Source of the DNA: DATCJU01 sp036562635
GTDB taxonomy: Bacteria; Actinomycetota; Actinomycetes; Mycobacteriales; Pseudonocardiaceae
Length of the DNA: 11,205 nucleotides
NCBI GenBank assembly: GCA_036562635.1
Contig: DATCJU010000083.1
Coordinates: 1 to 11,205, forward strand
Direction: 5' to 3'
In this document: piece after piece, positions 1 to 6,258 of the stretch
Layout: every line of letters begins with the position of its first letter
How positions within the stretch are numbered: the stretch's first letter is position 1
Translations under genes and position numbers: made by a program
Notes under the pieces: generated by a model
Told to the model about the DNA's origin: nothing
The model's input: the letters and a program-made list of their open reading frames with translations, nothing else
Database searches by the model: none

Positions 1-1
1 C

Positions 2-121
2 GTCCAGATCATCGTGAACGAGCCCTCGGAGGACAGCAGCGCCTGGGTCGGCGGAATCGTCAACAACAGCGACCAGAACGTCGACTTCACGGTCACCGCG
101 ATCTGCGCCGACGTGCAGTGA
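2..121 (+). CDS. C-terminal end of an unidentified protein (partial)
   Basis: An open frame enters from the left edge and ends at TGA 119-121, giving 39 residues. The visible tail has polar, beta-strand-like character (INDIRECTLY: VNEPSEDSSAW, VGGIVNNSDQNVDF) and closes with FTVTAICADVQ. Similar endings with a single late cysteine are common in small secreted actinobacterial proteins, so an exported protein is possible; this is inference from composition, since neither the N-terminus nor a signal peptide is visible. The frame keeps the G/C third-position bias of the neighbours and is followed directly by a strong palindrome, which supports a real gene end. The function is not recognised. Confidence 0.6.
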   Translation, partial: VQIIVNEPSEDSSAWVGGIVNNSDQNVDFTVTAICADVQ

Positions 122-133
122 TCCGGCATCACC

Positions 134-173
134 ACGGCCGGCGCCGGTGGGAGCTCCCACCGGCGCCGGCCGT
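134..173 (+). terminator. Perfect 40-bp palindrome, probable terminator
   Basis: The 20-base arms (134-153 and 154-173) are perfectly complementary with no spacer base, centred on GAGCTC. As RNA it would fold into a very stable GC-rich hairpin with a loop of about four bases. It lies 12 bases after the stop of the upstream partial gene, the expected place for an intrinsic terminator. There is no T-tract, only CCCGTCT after the stem, as is common for GC-rich actinobacterial terminators. The symmetry means it could work in both directions or extrude as a cruciform. Confidence 0.7.
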
Positions 174-228
174 CCCGTCTCGCCGACCCGACCGACATCG
201 ACCGCGCTCCGCCCACCCCCAATTCCGC

Positions 229-258
229 TTGGCACGATCACCACACCTGATCTAGCTT
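229..258 (+). promoter_or_regulatory. Candidate promoter of the RibD-like reductase gene
   Basis: TTGGCA (229-234) and TAGCTT (253-258) are separated by 18 bases. They resemble the -35 TTGACA and the actinobacterial -10 TANNNT hexamers. Transcription would start near 264-267 and leave a leader of about 20 bases that carries the GAGGGGG ribosome-binding site at 276-282. Assigned by eye only. Confidence 0.4.
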
Positions 259-286
259 GGCCCACACACTTGACTGAGGGGGGCCC

Positions 287-862
287 GTGCGAAAGCTCGT
301 GTACTACATCGCTCTCTCCATCGACGGGTTCATCGCCGGGCCCGACGACGAGGTCGACTTCTACCCGGCTTCCGACGACTACATGGCGTGGATGACCACC
401 GAGTTCGTCGACGCGATCCCGACCCACGTCCGGCGACAGATGGGCATCGACGACACGCCCAACCGGAACTTCGACACGGTCGTGATGGGCCGACGCACCT
501 ACGAACCGGCGCTCCGGGAGGGCATCACGAGCCCGTACGCGCACCTGCGCCAGTTCGTGGTCTCCCGCACGTTGGAGCCCCTGGACCCGGCCGTCGCCAT
601 CGTCCGGGAGGACCCGGTGGAGACGGTCCGTGCGCTCAAGCGCGAGGACTCGCCGCTGGACATCTACCTCGCCGGTGGCGGGGAACTGGCCGGTCATCTC
701 CTCGACGAGATCGACCGCCTGGTCGTCAAGCAGTACCCCGTCGTCGCCGGGGCCGGCCGCACCGCGTTCGGATCACGGTTCGTCCCGACCCAGTTCGATC
801 TGGACGACGTGCGCACCTTCCCCGGCGGCAACGCCGTCCTGTACTACTCGCGCATCCGCTGA
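287..862 (+). CDS. Dihydrofolate reductase family (RibD C-terminal-like) oxidoreductase
   Basis: The 191-residue product looks like a complete single-domain member of the RibD C-terminal/DHFR-like fold, a family of NADPH-dependent reductases that are mostly of unknown substrate. Supporting segments are the N-terminal strand with SIDGFIAGPDDEVDF (11-25), VVMGRRTYEPAL (65-76), which is the usual nucleotide-site segment, and IYLAGGGELAGHLL (126-139), the glycine-rich loop and helix typical of RibD-like reductases. PVVAGAGRTAF follows at 151-161. The GTG start at 287 is chosen because GAGGGGG lies a few bases upstream and the conserved first strand (RKLVYYIALSIDGF) begins right there. No signal peptide is visible, so it is probably cytoplasmic. 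It stands alone, converges with the hydrolase gene, and shows no riboflavin or folate genes nearby, so a role in those pathways is not supported. Confidence 0.88.
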   Translation: MRKLVYYIALSIDGFIAGPDDEVDFYPASDDYMAWMTTEFVDAIPTHVRRQMGIDDTPNRNFDTVVMGRRTYEPALREGITSPYAHLRQFVVSRTLEPLDPAVAIVREDPVETVRALKREDSPLDIYLAGGGELAGHLLDEIDRLVVKQYPVVAGAGRTAFGSRFVPTQFDLDDVRTFPGGNAVLYYSRIR

Positions 863-871
863 CCCGCGTGT

Positions 872-896
872 CCCCACCGCCGGGCACGCGGTGGGG
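872..896. terminator. Bidirectional terminator hairpin between convergent genes
   Basis: CCCCACCGC (872-880) and GCGGTGGGG (888-896) form a perfect 9-bp stem around a 7-base loop. It fills most of the 42 bases between the stop of the reductase gene and the stop of the opposing hydrolase gene, so it can serve both transcripts. There is no T-tract on either side. CGCGTG (865-870) can also pair with CACGCG (885-890) as a competing, weaker stem. Confidence 0.65.
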
Positions 897-904
897 TGGG
901 CCGC

Positions 905-1756
905 TCAGCGGGCCAGAACACCGGTGAGCCAGGGAACGAGGACGGGAAGGACGGCGGCGGCCTGCATGGCGGCCATGTGGTCCTTGCCGGGCACAAGTTC
1001 GACGGTCCAGCCCTGCCGGACGAGGGTGTCACGGTGCTCGGCGAGCGCGCCGGCGATCCGTACCTCGACACCACCCCACCCGGGTCCGTAGGTGATGTCG
1101 TCGTCGGCGCCGGCGAAGGCGAGCCGTGGAAGGGTCAGTCGCCCGAGCGCCCCAGCCTCGTCGAAGTCCCGGAGAGACTCGTAGAGCGTGACGTACTGCC
1201 TGGCCTGGTCCACGGACACGCTCACCTCGACCGAGTCCCAGTCACCCGGTCGACCCTCGCCTCCGGCGGCCGGCGGGCGGTTCCGGTTGGCCTCGGCCAT
1301 CCGGTACGTGGCACGGGTGACGGTCAACATGGCCCGGTAGGGCCCACCGAGGGGCGGGAAGCCACCCATGGCGAGGGCGGTGAGCCGGTCGGTGCGCAGC
1401 GCGAGCTGGAAGCCGGCGAGGGCCAGCCACGAGTAGCCGTAGTAGGCGAACCGCCGGACACCCGCGGCGTCGGCGACGGCGAGCAGGTCCGCGGCCACGG
1501 CGTCCGCGGTGAGCGTGTGCGGCTTGGGGTGTTGGGCCAGATGACCCTCGTAGTCCGCGGCCACGACCCGGAAACCCGCCTCGACCAGACCTGTGGCCAG
1601 GGCGTGTCCGAGGTTCGGGTCGGCGCCCCAGGCGCGCATCCGGTCCGCGTCCTCCCCCTCGATGACCGTGGTCCGCACCGGGAGCAGAACCGCGGGGCCG
1701 GCGCCGAGGACGACCACCTCGAGCGGCGCGCCGTCGTGCAGCGAAGCGGTGGTCAT
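905..1756 (-). CDS. Alpha/beta hydrolase-fold protein
   Basis: This 283-residue protein has the layout of an alpha/beta hydrolase. An early strand-loop region (VVVLGAGPAVLLPV, 14-27) precedes the nucleophile elbow YYGYSWLALAG (105-115) with Ser109. A late acid region FAGADDD follows (214-220), and His260 lies in PGKDHMAAM (256-264). Ser109, one of Asp218-220, and His260 would form the catalytic triad. The elbow is GYSWL, with Leu where most relatives have the last Gly of GxSxG. The ATG at 1756 is preferred because its upstream minus-strand sequence contains GAGAGGAG at normal spacing. No signal peptide is evident. The substrate cannot be named. The gene is divergent from a tetR gene with repeated operator-like sites between them, so repression by that regulator, relieved by the substrate or a related ligand, is likely by inference. 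Confidence 0.87.
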   Translation of the reverse strand: MTTASLHDGAPLEVVVLGAGPAVLLPVRTTVIEGEDADRMRAWGADPNLGHALATGLVEAGFRVVAADYEGHLAQHPKPHTLTADAVAADLLAVADAAGVRRFAYYGYSWLALAGFQLALRTDRLTALAMGGFPPLGGPYRAMLTVTRATYRMAEANRNRPPAAGGEGRPGDWDSVEVSVSVDQARQYVTLYESLRDFDEAGALGRLTLPRLAFAGADDDITYGPGWGGVEVRIAGALAEHRDTLVRQGWTVELVPGKDHMAAMQAAAVLPVLVPWLTGVLAR

Positions 1757-1779
1757 GGGGCTCCTCTCGAGCAGAAAAG

Positions 1780-1820
1780 CTATACGGCGTAAGCGATAAG
1801 AACACTATACGCTGTAAGCG
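1780..1820. promoter_or_regulatory. Paired operator sites in the hydrolase/tetR divergent promoter region
   Basis: CTATACGGCGTAAGCG (1780-1795) and CTATACGCTGTAAGCG (1805-1820) are direct repeats differing at two central positions and spaced 25 bp apart. Each contains a TAC-N3-GTA core of dyad symmetry, the kind of half-site layout seen in TetR-family operators. The first copy overlaps a minus-strand TAGCTT (1782-1777), a possible -10 for the hydrolase. The second overlaps TACGCT (1808-1813), a possible -10 for tetR, and ends two bases before the tetR ATG. Binding at both would block both transcripts. The repeats are seen directly; the identity of the bound protein is inference. Confidence 0.7.
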
Positions 1821-1822
1821 CC

Positions 1823-2611
1823 ATGACGGAGGAGCGCAGAACCTCGACCGAAGCCCACGTCCGGCGGCTGTGGCGGCACCGAGGGACGACCGCACCGTCC
1901 CCCCGACGGGGCCCACGGCAACAGCTGAACCTGGACCAGATCCTCGAAGCGGGCATCGAGATCGCCGACCGTGAAGGCCTGGCCGCGGTCTCCACCCGTG
2001 CCGTCGCCGCCCGGTTCGGCAGGACGGCCATGGCGCTCTACCCGTACGTCGGGTCCAAGGAGAACCTGCTCGCCCTCATGCAGGACCACGCCTCCGCCAT
2101 GCCCCGGTGGACCGACCCCACCGGCAGCCTGGCCGAGGCGCTCGAGGCCTGGGCACTCGCCCTGTTCGAGCTCTACCTCGCCCACCCCTGGTTGACCGAA
2201 CTCCCCTGGTCCCGCTCACCGGGCGGCCCCAACGAGCAGGACTGGCTCGAACGACTCCTGACCGTGCTCGACCGCTGGGACGTTCCGGCCCACCTTCGAC
2301 CACCAGCGGTCACCATGCTCTACGCCACCGTGCGCGCGACCGCCCAGACCGCGGCCGCCTACCGCCGGATGAGCCCGGAGGCCGTGGCCGAGTGGCAGGA
2401 CGAACGACGGATCCGGGCCGAACTGCTGCCCGACCTCGCCGAACGCTACCCCCGGACGGCCGCGCTGCAGGAGGCCGGCGCCCACGGTCACTGGCAACAG
2501 GCCCCGCGCAACGCCCTGATCAGCAGCATCCGGGTCATCGCCACCGGGCTCCGAGCACCACAGGACTCCGAAGACGCACCCGTCCGTCGGGAGCGACCGG
2601 CCGAGCGGTGA
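1823..2611 (+). CDS. TetR/AcrR-family transcriptional regulator
   Basis: The 262-residue protein starts with a basic tail of about 35 residues (VRRLWRHRG, PRRGPRQQ). A TetR N-terminal DNA-binding domain follows: LNLDQILEAGIEIADREGL (35-53), then the helix-turn-helix around VSTRAVAARFGRTAMALYPYVGSKENLL (56-83 in outline), with the family's Y-x-Y-V-x-S-K-E-N-L ending. Residues from about 95 to 240 form a helical ligand-binding and dimerisation region rich in Trp, Leu and Ala. The ATG at 1823 has no Shine-Dalgarno sequence, but a -10-like TACGCT ends nine bases before it, which suggests a leaderless transcript. Two repeated dyad sites lie just upstream, so the protein probably represses itself and the divergent hydrolase gene. 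The ligand is unknown. Confidence 0.92.
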   Translation: MTEERRTSTEAHVRRLWRHRGTTAPSPRRGPRQQLNLDQILEAGIEIADREGLAAVSTRAVAARFGRTAMALYPYVGSKENLLALMQDHASAMPRWTDPTGSLAEALEAWALALFELYLAHPWLTELPWSRSPGGPNEQDWLERLLTVLDRWDVPAHLRPPAVTMLYATVRATAQTAAAYRRMSPEAVAEWQDERRIRAELLPDLAERYPRTAALQEAGAHGHWQQAPRNALISSIRVIATGLRAPQDSEDAPVRRERPAER

Positions 2612-2633
2612 ACCGTGCCCGTCACCGCTCGGC
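2600..2633 (+). terminator. Terminator hairpin overlapping the tetR stop codon
   Basis: Arms 2600-2611 (GCCGAGCGGTGA) and 2622-2633 (TCACCGCTCGGC) form a perfect 12-bp stem with a 10-base loop. The stop TGA of tetR is the inner end of the left arm, so the last codons double as the terminator stem. No T-tract follows. Confidence 0.72.
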
Positions 2634-2713
2634 GTGATCGGGTACGTGGCCCGTCGGCCGTGGGCACACCACCGCGGAGAGGGCCGTACCGGTGACCTTC
2701 CCCGCTGCTGCTC

Positions 2714-2730
2714 CCGGTCGGCCCGACCGG
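2714..2730. repeat. Short inverted repeat in the tetR/ychF gap
   Basis: CCGGTCGG (2714-2721) and CCGACCGG (2723-2730) are perfectly complementary around a single central C. It lies mid-gap, away from both stop codons. With a one-base centre it cannot fold fully as RNA without losing inner pairs, so it could be a protein-binding dyad or simple GC-rich coincidence. Confidence 0.35.
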
Positions 2731-2812
2731 CCGCCAGGGGCGTCGACCGATGCTGCCGAAGCCCCTGCTCCGGGCGGTCGGCACCGCACCGGCACGAGCC
2801 CGGGAAACCGGC

Positions 2813-2854
2813 GGACACCCGCCCGACACACCGGGCGCGCCCCGGCGGGTGTCC
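2813..2854 (-). terminator. Probable ychF terminator hairpin
   Basis: GGACACCCGCC (2813-2823) and GGCGGGTGTCC (2844-2854) form a perfect 11-bp stem. The 20-base interval contains its own GGGCGCGCCC palindrome, so the whole can fold as a hairpin with a structured loop. It lies about 57 bases past the ychF stop on the minus strand, a suitable place for termination. No T-tract is visible on that strand. Confidence 0.6.
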
Positions 2855-2911
2855 CGTCCGAGCTGCGGACTCGACAGGCAGGCCCCGTGGTGGAAGCCCT
2901 CGGTGCCCCGG

Positions 2912-3991
<1,080 letters not shown>

Positions 3992-4127
3992 GACCAGCCA
4001 GTCTACGTGGGTCCGCCGCGGGCCGGACGCCCACCACACGCCCCGGGCGTCGACCGGAACCGGAGCCCGGCACACCATGTCCGTTTTCCGCCAGTCAGGG
4101 GCGGCCGACGGTGGCAGAGTCGGCGAC
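3992..4127. promoter_or_regulatory. Divergent promoter region between ychF and the ada-alkA fusion
   Basis: This 136-base gap contains the start signals of both genes. On the minus strand TAGACT (4005-4000) precedes the ychF GTG. On the plus strand CAGAGT (4115-4120) lies seven bases before the ada-alkA GTG, with CAGTCA (4092-4097) 17 bases further up as a weak -35. Two perfect inverted repeats stand out: GACGCCC (4026-4032) with GGGCGTC (4045-4051), and GCCGAC (4104-4109) with GTCGGC (4119-4124). The second covers the plus-strand -10. A tandem ACCGGA pair lies at 4053-4064. The E. coli Ada box was not seen. Promoter assignments are inference. Confidence 0.5.
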
Positions 4128-5678
4128 GTGGCCGTGGACATCGCCCTGCGCACGCCTGCCTTCCCCGTCGACTTCGAGGACCGCTACCGGGCCGTGGCCT
4201 CCCGCGACGCCCGGTTCGACGGCTACTTCGTGACCGCGGTGCGCACCACCGGCATCTACTGCCGCCCGTCCTGCCCCGCGGTCACGCCGAAGCGGACCAA
4301 CGTGGAGTTCTTCCCCACCGCTGCGGCGGCACAGCAGGCCGGGTACCGGGCCTGCCGCCGGTGCCTGCCGGACGCGGTGCCCGGCTCCCCGGAATGGAAC
4401 CTGCGGGCCGACCTGGCCGCCCGGGCGATGCGGCTGATCGCCGACGGTGTGGTGGAGCGGGAGGGGGTACCCGGGCTGGCCCGCCGGCTCGGCTACTCCG
4501 AACGCCAGCTCAACCGGGTGCTGACCAGGGAGCTCGGCGCCGGTCCGCTCGCCCTGGCCCGGGCGCACCGGGCCCACTCGGCCCGGTTGCTCATCGAGAC
4601 CACCACCCTGCCGTTCACCGAGATCGCCTTCGCCGCCGGGTTCGCCAGTGTGCGGCAGTTCAACGACACGATCCGCGAGGTGTTCGCCGCCACCCCGTCC
4701 GAGATGCGGCAGGCCGCACGGCGCCGCACAGGGCCCGGCCCGACCACGCCGGGCGGGCAGACCACGCCCCGGACCGGCTGGACCACCGTGCCCCTGCGGC
4801 TGCCGCTGCGGGCTCCGTTCGACGCCGTGGGCCTGCTGGAGTTCCTGGCGGCCCGGGCCGCACCCGGGGTGGAACACACCGCCGACGGCTGTTACACCCG
4901 CGGCCTGCGCCTCCCCCACGGCACCGGGCTGGTGCGGATGTGGCCGGGTCCGCAACACGTGCAGTGCACACTGCGGTTGTCCGACCTGCGCGACCTGGGT
5001 GCCGCGGTGACCCGGGTGCGGCGGCTGCTGGACCTGGACGCCGACCCGAACGCGGTGGACGAGGTGCTCGGCGCCGACCCCGTGCTCGGCCCACTGGTCG
5101 CGGCCACCCCGGGTGTTCGGGTGCCGGGCAGCGTGGACGGTGCGGAGACCGTGCTGCGGGCGGTGATCGGGCAACAGGTGTCGGTGGCCGCGGCCCGCAC
5201 CGCACTGTCCCGGCTGGTCGTGCTGGGCGAGCCGCTGCCGACGACCGAGGACCCGGTCGACCGGCTGTTCCCCACCCCCGCCGTGGTGGCCGAGCACGCC
5301 GCCGAGGTGCTCACCGGGCCGCGCCGCCGGATCGACACGGTGCGCGCCGTGGCCGCCGCCCTGGCCGAGGGACGGCTCGTGGTGGACGCCGGGCGGGACC
5401 CCGAGGAGCTGGCTGCCGAGCTCACCGCCCTGCCGGGCATCGGCCCGTGGACCGCCCAGTACGTGCTGATGCGGGTGCTCGGCGCCCCCGACGTCCTGCT
5501 GACCAGTGACTCGGCGCTCCGCCGTGGGGCGCTGGCCCTCGGCCTGCCGGGCCGGCCCCGGGAACTGACGGCCCGCGGTGCGGCCTGGCGTCCCTGGCGC
5601 TCCTACGCCGGTATGCACCTGTGGCGGGCCGCCGCGGACACTCCCGCGCCCCGGGACAGCACCCAGCGGACATCGTGA
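4128..5678 (+). CDS. alkA: Ada-type methyl sensor/regulator fused to AlkA 3-methyladenine DNA glycosylase
   Basis: This 516-residue protein joins three parts. Residues about 15-85 are the Ada zinc domain, which takes a methyl group from DNA phosphotriesters. Its four cysteines at 45, 49, 76 and 79 have exactly the spacing of E. coli Ada Cys38/42/69/72, so Cys45 is the expected acceptor. Residues about 90-195 are an AraC-type double helix-turn-helix (GLARRLGYSERQLNR, then IAFAAGFASVRQFND). From about 219 an AlkA N-terminal domain leads to the HhH-GPD glycosylase, with hairpin LPGIGPWTAQY (435-445), catalytic Asp461 in LTSDSALRR and the ending WRPWRSYAGMHLWR. It should sense alkylation, activate transcription and excise alkylated bases. 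GTG 4128 is chosen from the leaderless-type spacing and domain boundary; GTG 4134 or ATG 4077 are alternatives. M. tuberculosis has the same fusion next to ogt. Confidence 0.94.
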   Translation: MAVDIALRTPAFPVDFEDRYRAVASRDARFDGYFVTAVRTTGIYCRPSCPAVTPKRTNVEFFPTAAAAQQAGYRACRRCLPDAVPGSPEWNLRADLAARAMRLIADGVVEREGVPGLARRLGYSERQLNRVLTRELGAGPLALARAHRAHSARLLIETTTLPFTEIAFAAGFASVRQFNDTIREVFAATPSEMRQAARRRTGPGPTTPGGQTTPRTGWTTVPLRLPLRAPFDAVGLLEFLAARAAPGVEHTADGCYTRGLRLPHGTGLVRMWPGPQHVQCTLRLSDLRDLGAAVTRVRRLLDLDADPNAVDEVLGADPVLGPLVAATPGVRVPGSVDGAETVLRAVIGQQVSVAAARTALSRLVVLGEPLPTTEDPVDRLFPTPAVVAEHAAEVLTGPRRRIDTVRAVAAALAEGRLVVDAGRDPEELAAELTALPGIGPWTAQYVLMRVLGAPDVLLTSDSALRRGALALGLPGRPRELTARGAAWRPWRSYAGMHLWRAAADTPAPRDSTQRTS

Positions 5679-5745
5679 ACCGGTACAGCCCTCCCCCGCT
5701 CCCGCCGACCGGTGGGGCGGGTACCCACCAGAACAGGAGAGTCCG

Positions 5746-6249
5746 ATGACCACAGCTTTCGCCGCGACCGTCGACACCCCGCCCGGGCCGTTCACCGTCG
5801 TGACCGACGGGGACGGCGCGGTGCTCGCCTCCGGCTGGACCGCCGACCTGGACCAGCTGCTGCCCCTGATCGCCCCGTCCCTGCGCCCGACCGAGGTGCA
5901 GGTGCGCACCGAGCTGGGGCGGGTCACCGACGCGGTGCGGGCCTACCACACCGGGCAGTTCGACGCCGTCGACGGGATCGAGGTCCGGCAACGTTCCGGT
6001 GCCTTCCTGGAACACGCCTGGCAGGTGCTGCGCAAGGTGCCCGCGGGCGAGCCGGTCAGCTACGCCGAGTACGCCGCCCTCGCCGGCCGGCCCGCTGCCG
6101 TACGGGCCGCCGCCTCCGCCTGCGCCCGCAACGCGGCGGCGCTGTTCGTGCCCTGCCACCGGGTGGTGCGCACCGACGGCAGCCTCGGCGGTTTCCGGTG
6201 GGGTCTGCCGGTCAAGCGCTGGCTGCTGGAGCACGAGGCCACCCGGTGA
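5746..6249 (+). CDS. ogt: Methylated-DNA--[protein]-cysteine S-methyltransferase
   Basis: The 167-residue protein is a full-length O6-alkylguanine-DNA alkyltransferase, a single-turnover protein that moves the alkyl group from O6-alkylguanine to its own cysteine. The active-site motif PCHRVV is at 136-141 with Cys137. It is preceded by the DNA-binding helices and arginine-finger region (VSYAEYAALAGRPAAVRAAASACARN, outline 104-129, Asn129 matching the family's motif Asn) and followed by GSLGGFRWGLPVKRWLLEHE (145-164). The ATG at 5746 has AGGAGA at 5735-5740. It lies 67 bases after the ada-alkA stop on the same strand with only a weak 6-bp hairpin (5701-5721) between, so cotranscription and control by the upstream Ada domain are likely. 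Its stop nearly touches the stop of the opposing sbcC gene. Confidence 0.95.
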   Translation: MTTAFAATVDTPPGPFTVVTDGDGAVLASGWTADLDQLLPLIAPSLRPTEVQVRTELGRVTDAVRAYHTGQFDAVDGIEVRQRSGAFLEHAWQVLRKVPAGEPVSYAEYAALAGRPAAVRAAASACARNAAALFVPCHRVVRTDGSLGGFRWGLPVKRWLLEHEATR

Positions 6250-6258
6250 CCCGGGTCA
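6247..6258. repeat. 12-bp palindrome formed by two convergent stop codons
   Basis: TGACCCGGGTCA is a perfect palindrome. Its first three bases are the ogt stop and its last three are the complement of the sbcC stop. Only six bases separate the two genes, so no room exists for a normal terminator; the palindrome is too short to be a strong one. Confidence 0.6.

Larger units (their letters stand above)
2612..2911. other. 300-base gene-free stretch between tetR and ychF ends
   Basis: The two flanking genes converge here. No frame has a plausible start, family motif and codon bias together. The stretch contains the right half of the tetR terminator, a 17-base inverted repeat CCGGTCGG-C-CCGACCGG (2714-2730), and the ychF-side hairpin at 2813-2854. 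It has several short GC-rich partial palindromes but no recognisable promoter or small gene. Confidence 0.6.

Noticed and set aside
4092..4120. Possible DNA-damage promoter of the RecA-NDp type (TTGTCRGTG-N8-TANNNT) before ada-alkA
   Set aside because: GTCAG is present at 4094-4098, but no TANNNT lies at the required distance; the match is too poor.
3992..4153. 54-residue N-terminal extension of YchF
   Set aside because: It would overlap the divergent ada-alkA start, lacks a family match, and YchF proteins begin at the MSLTLGIVG position, which is GTG 3991.
5701..5721. Hairpin CCCGCC/GGCGGG before ogt as an attenuator or terminator
   Set aside because: Only six pairs with a nine-base loop and no T-tract; such stems are frequent by chance at this GC content.
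4095..5927. 610-codon minus-strand frame opposite ada-alkA
   Set aside because: Gly/Pro/His/Gln-rich shadow without any recognisable domain or start signal.
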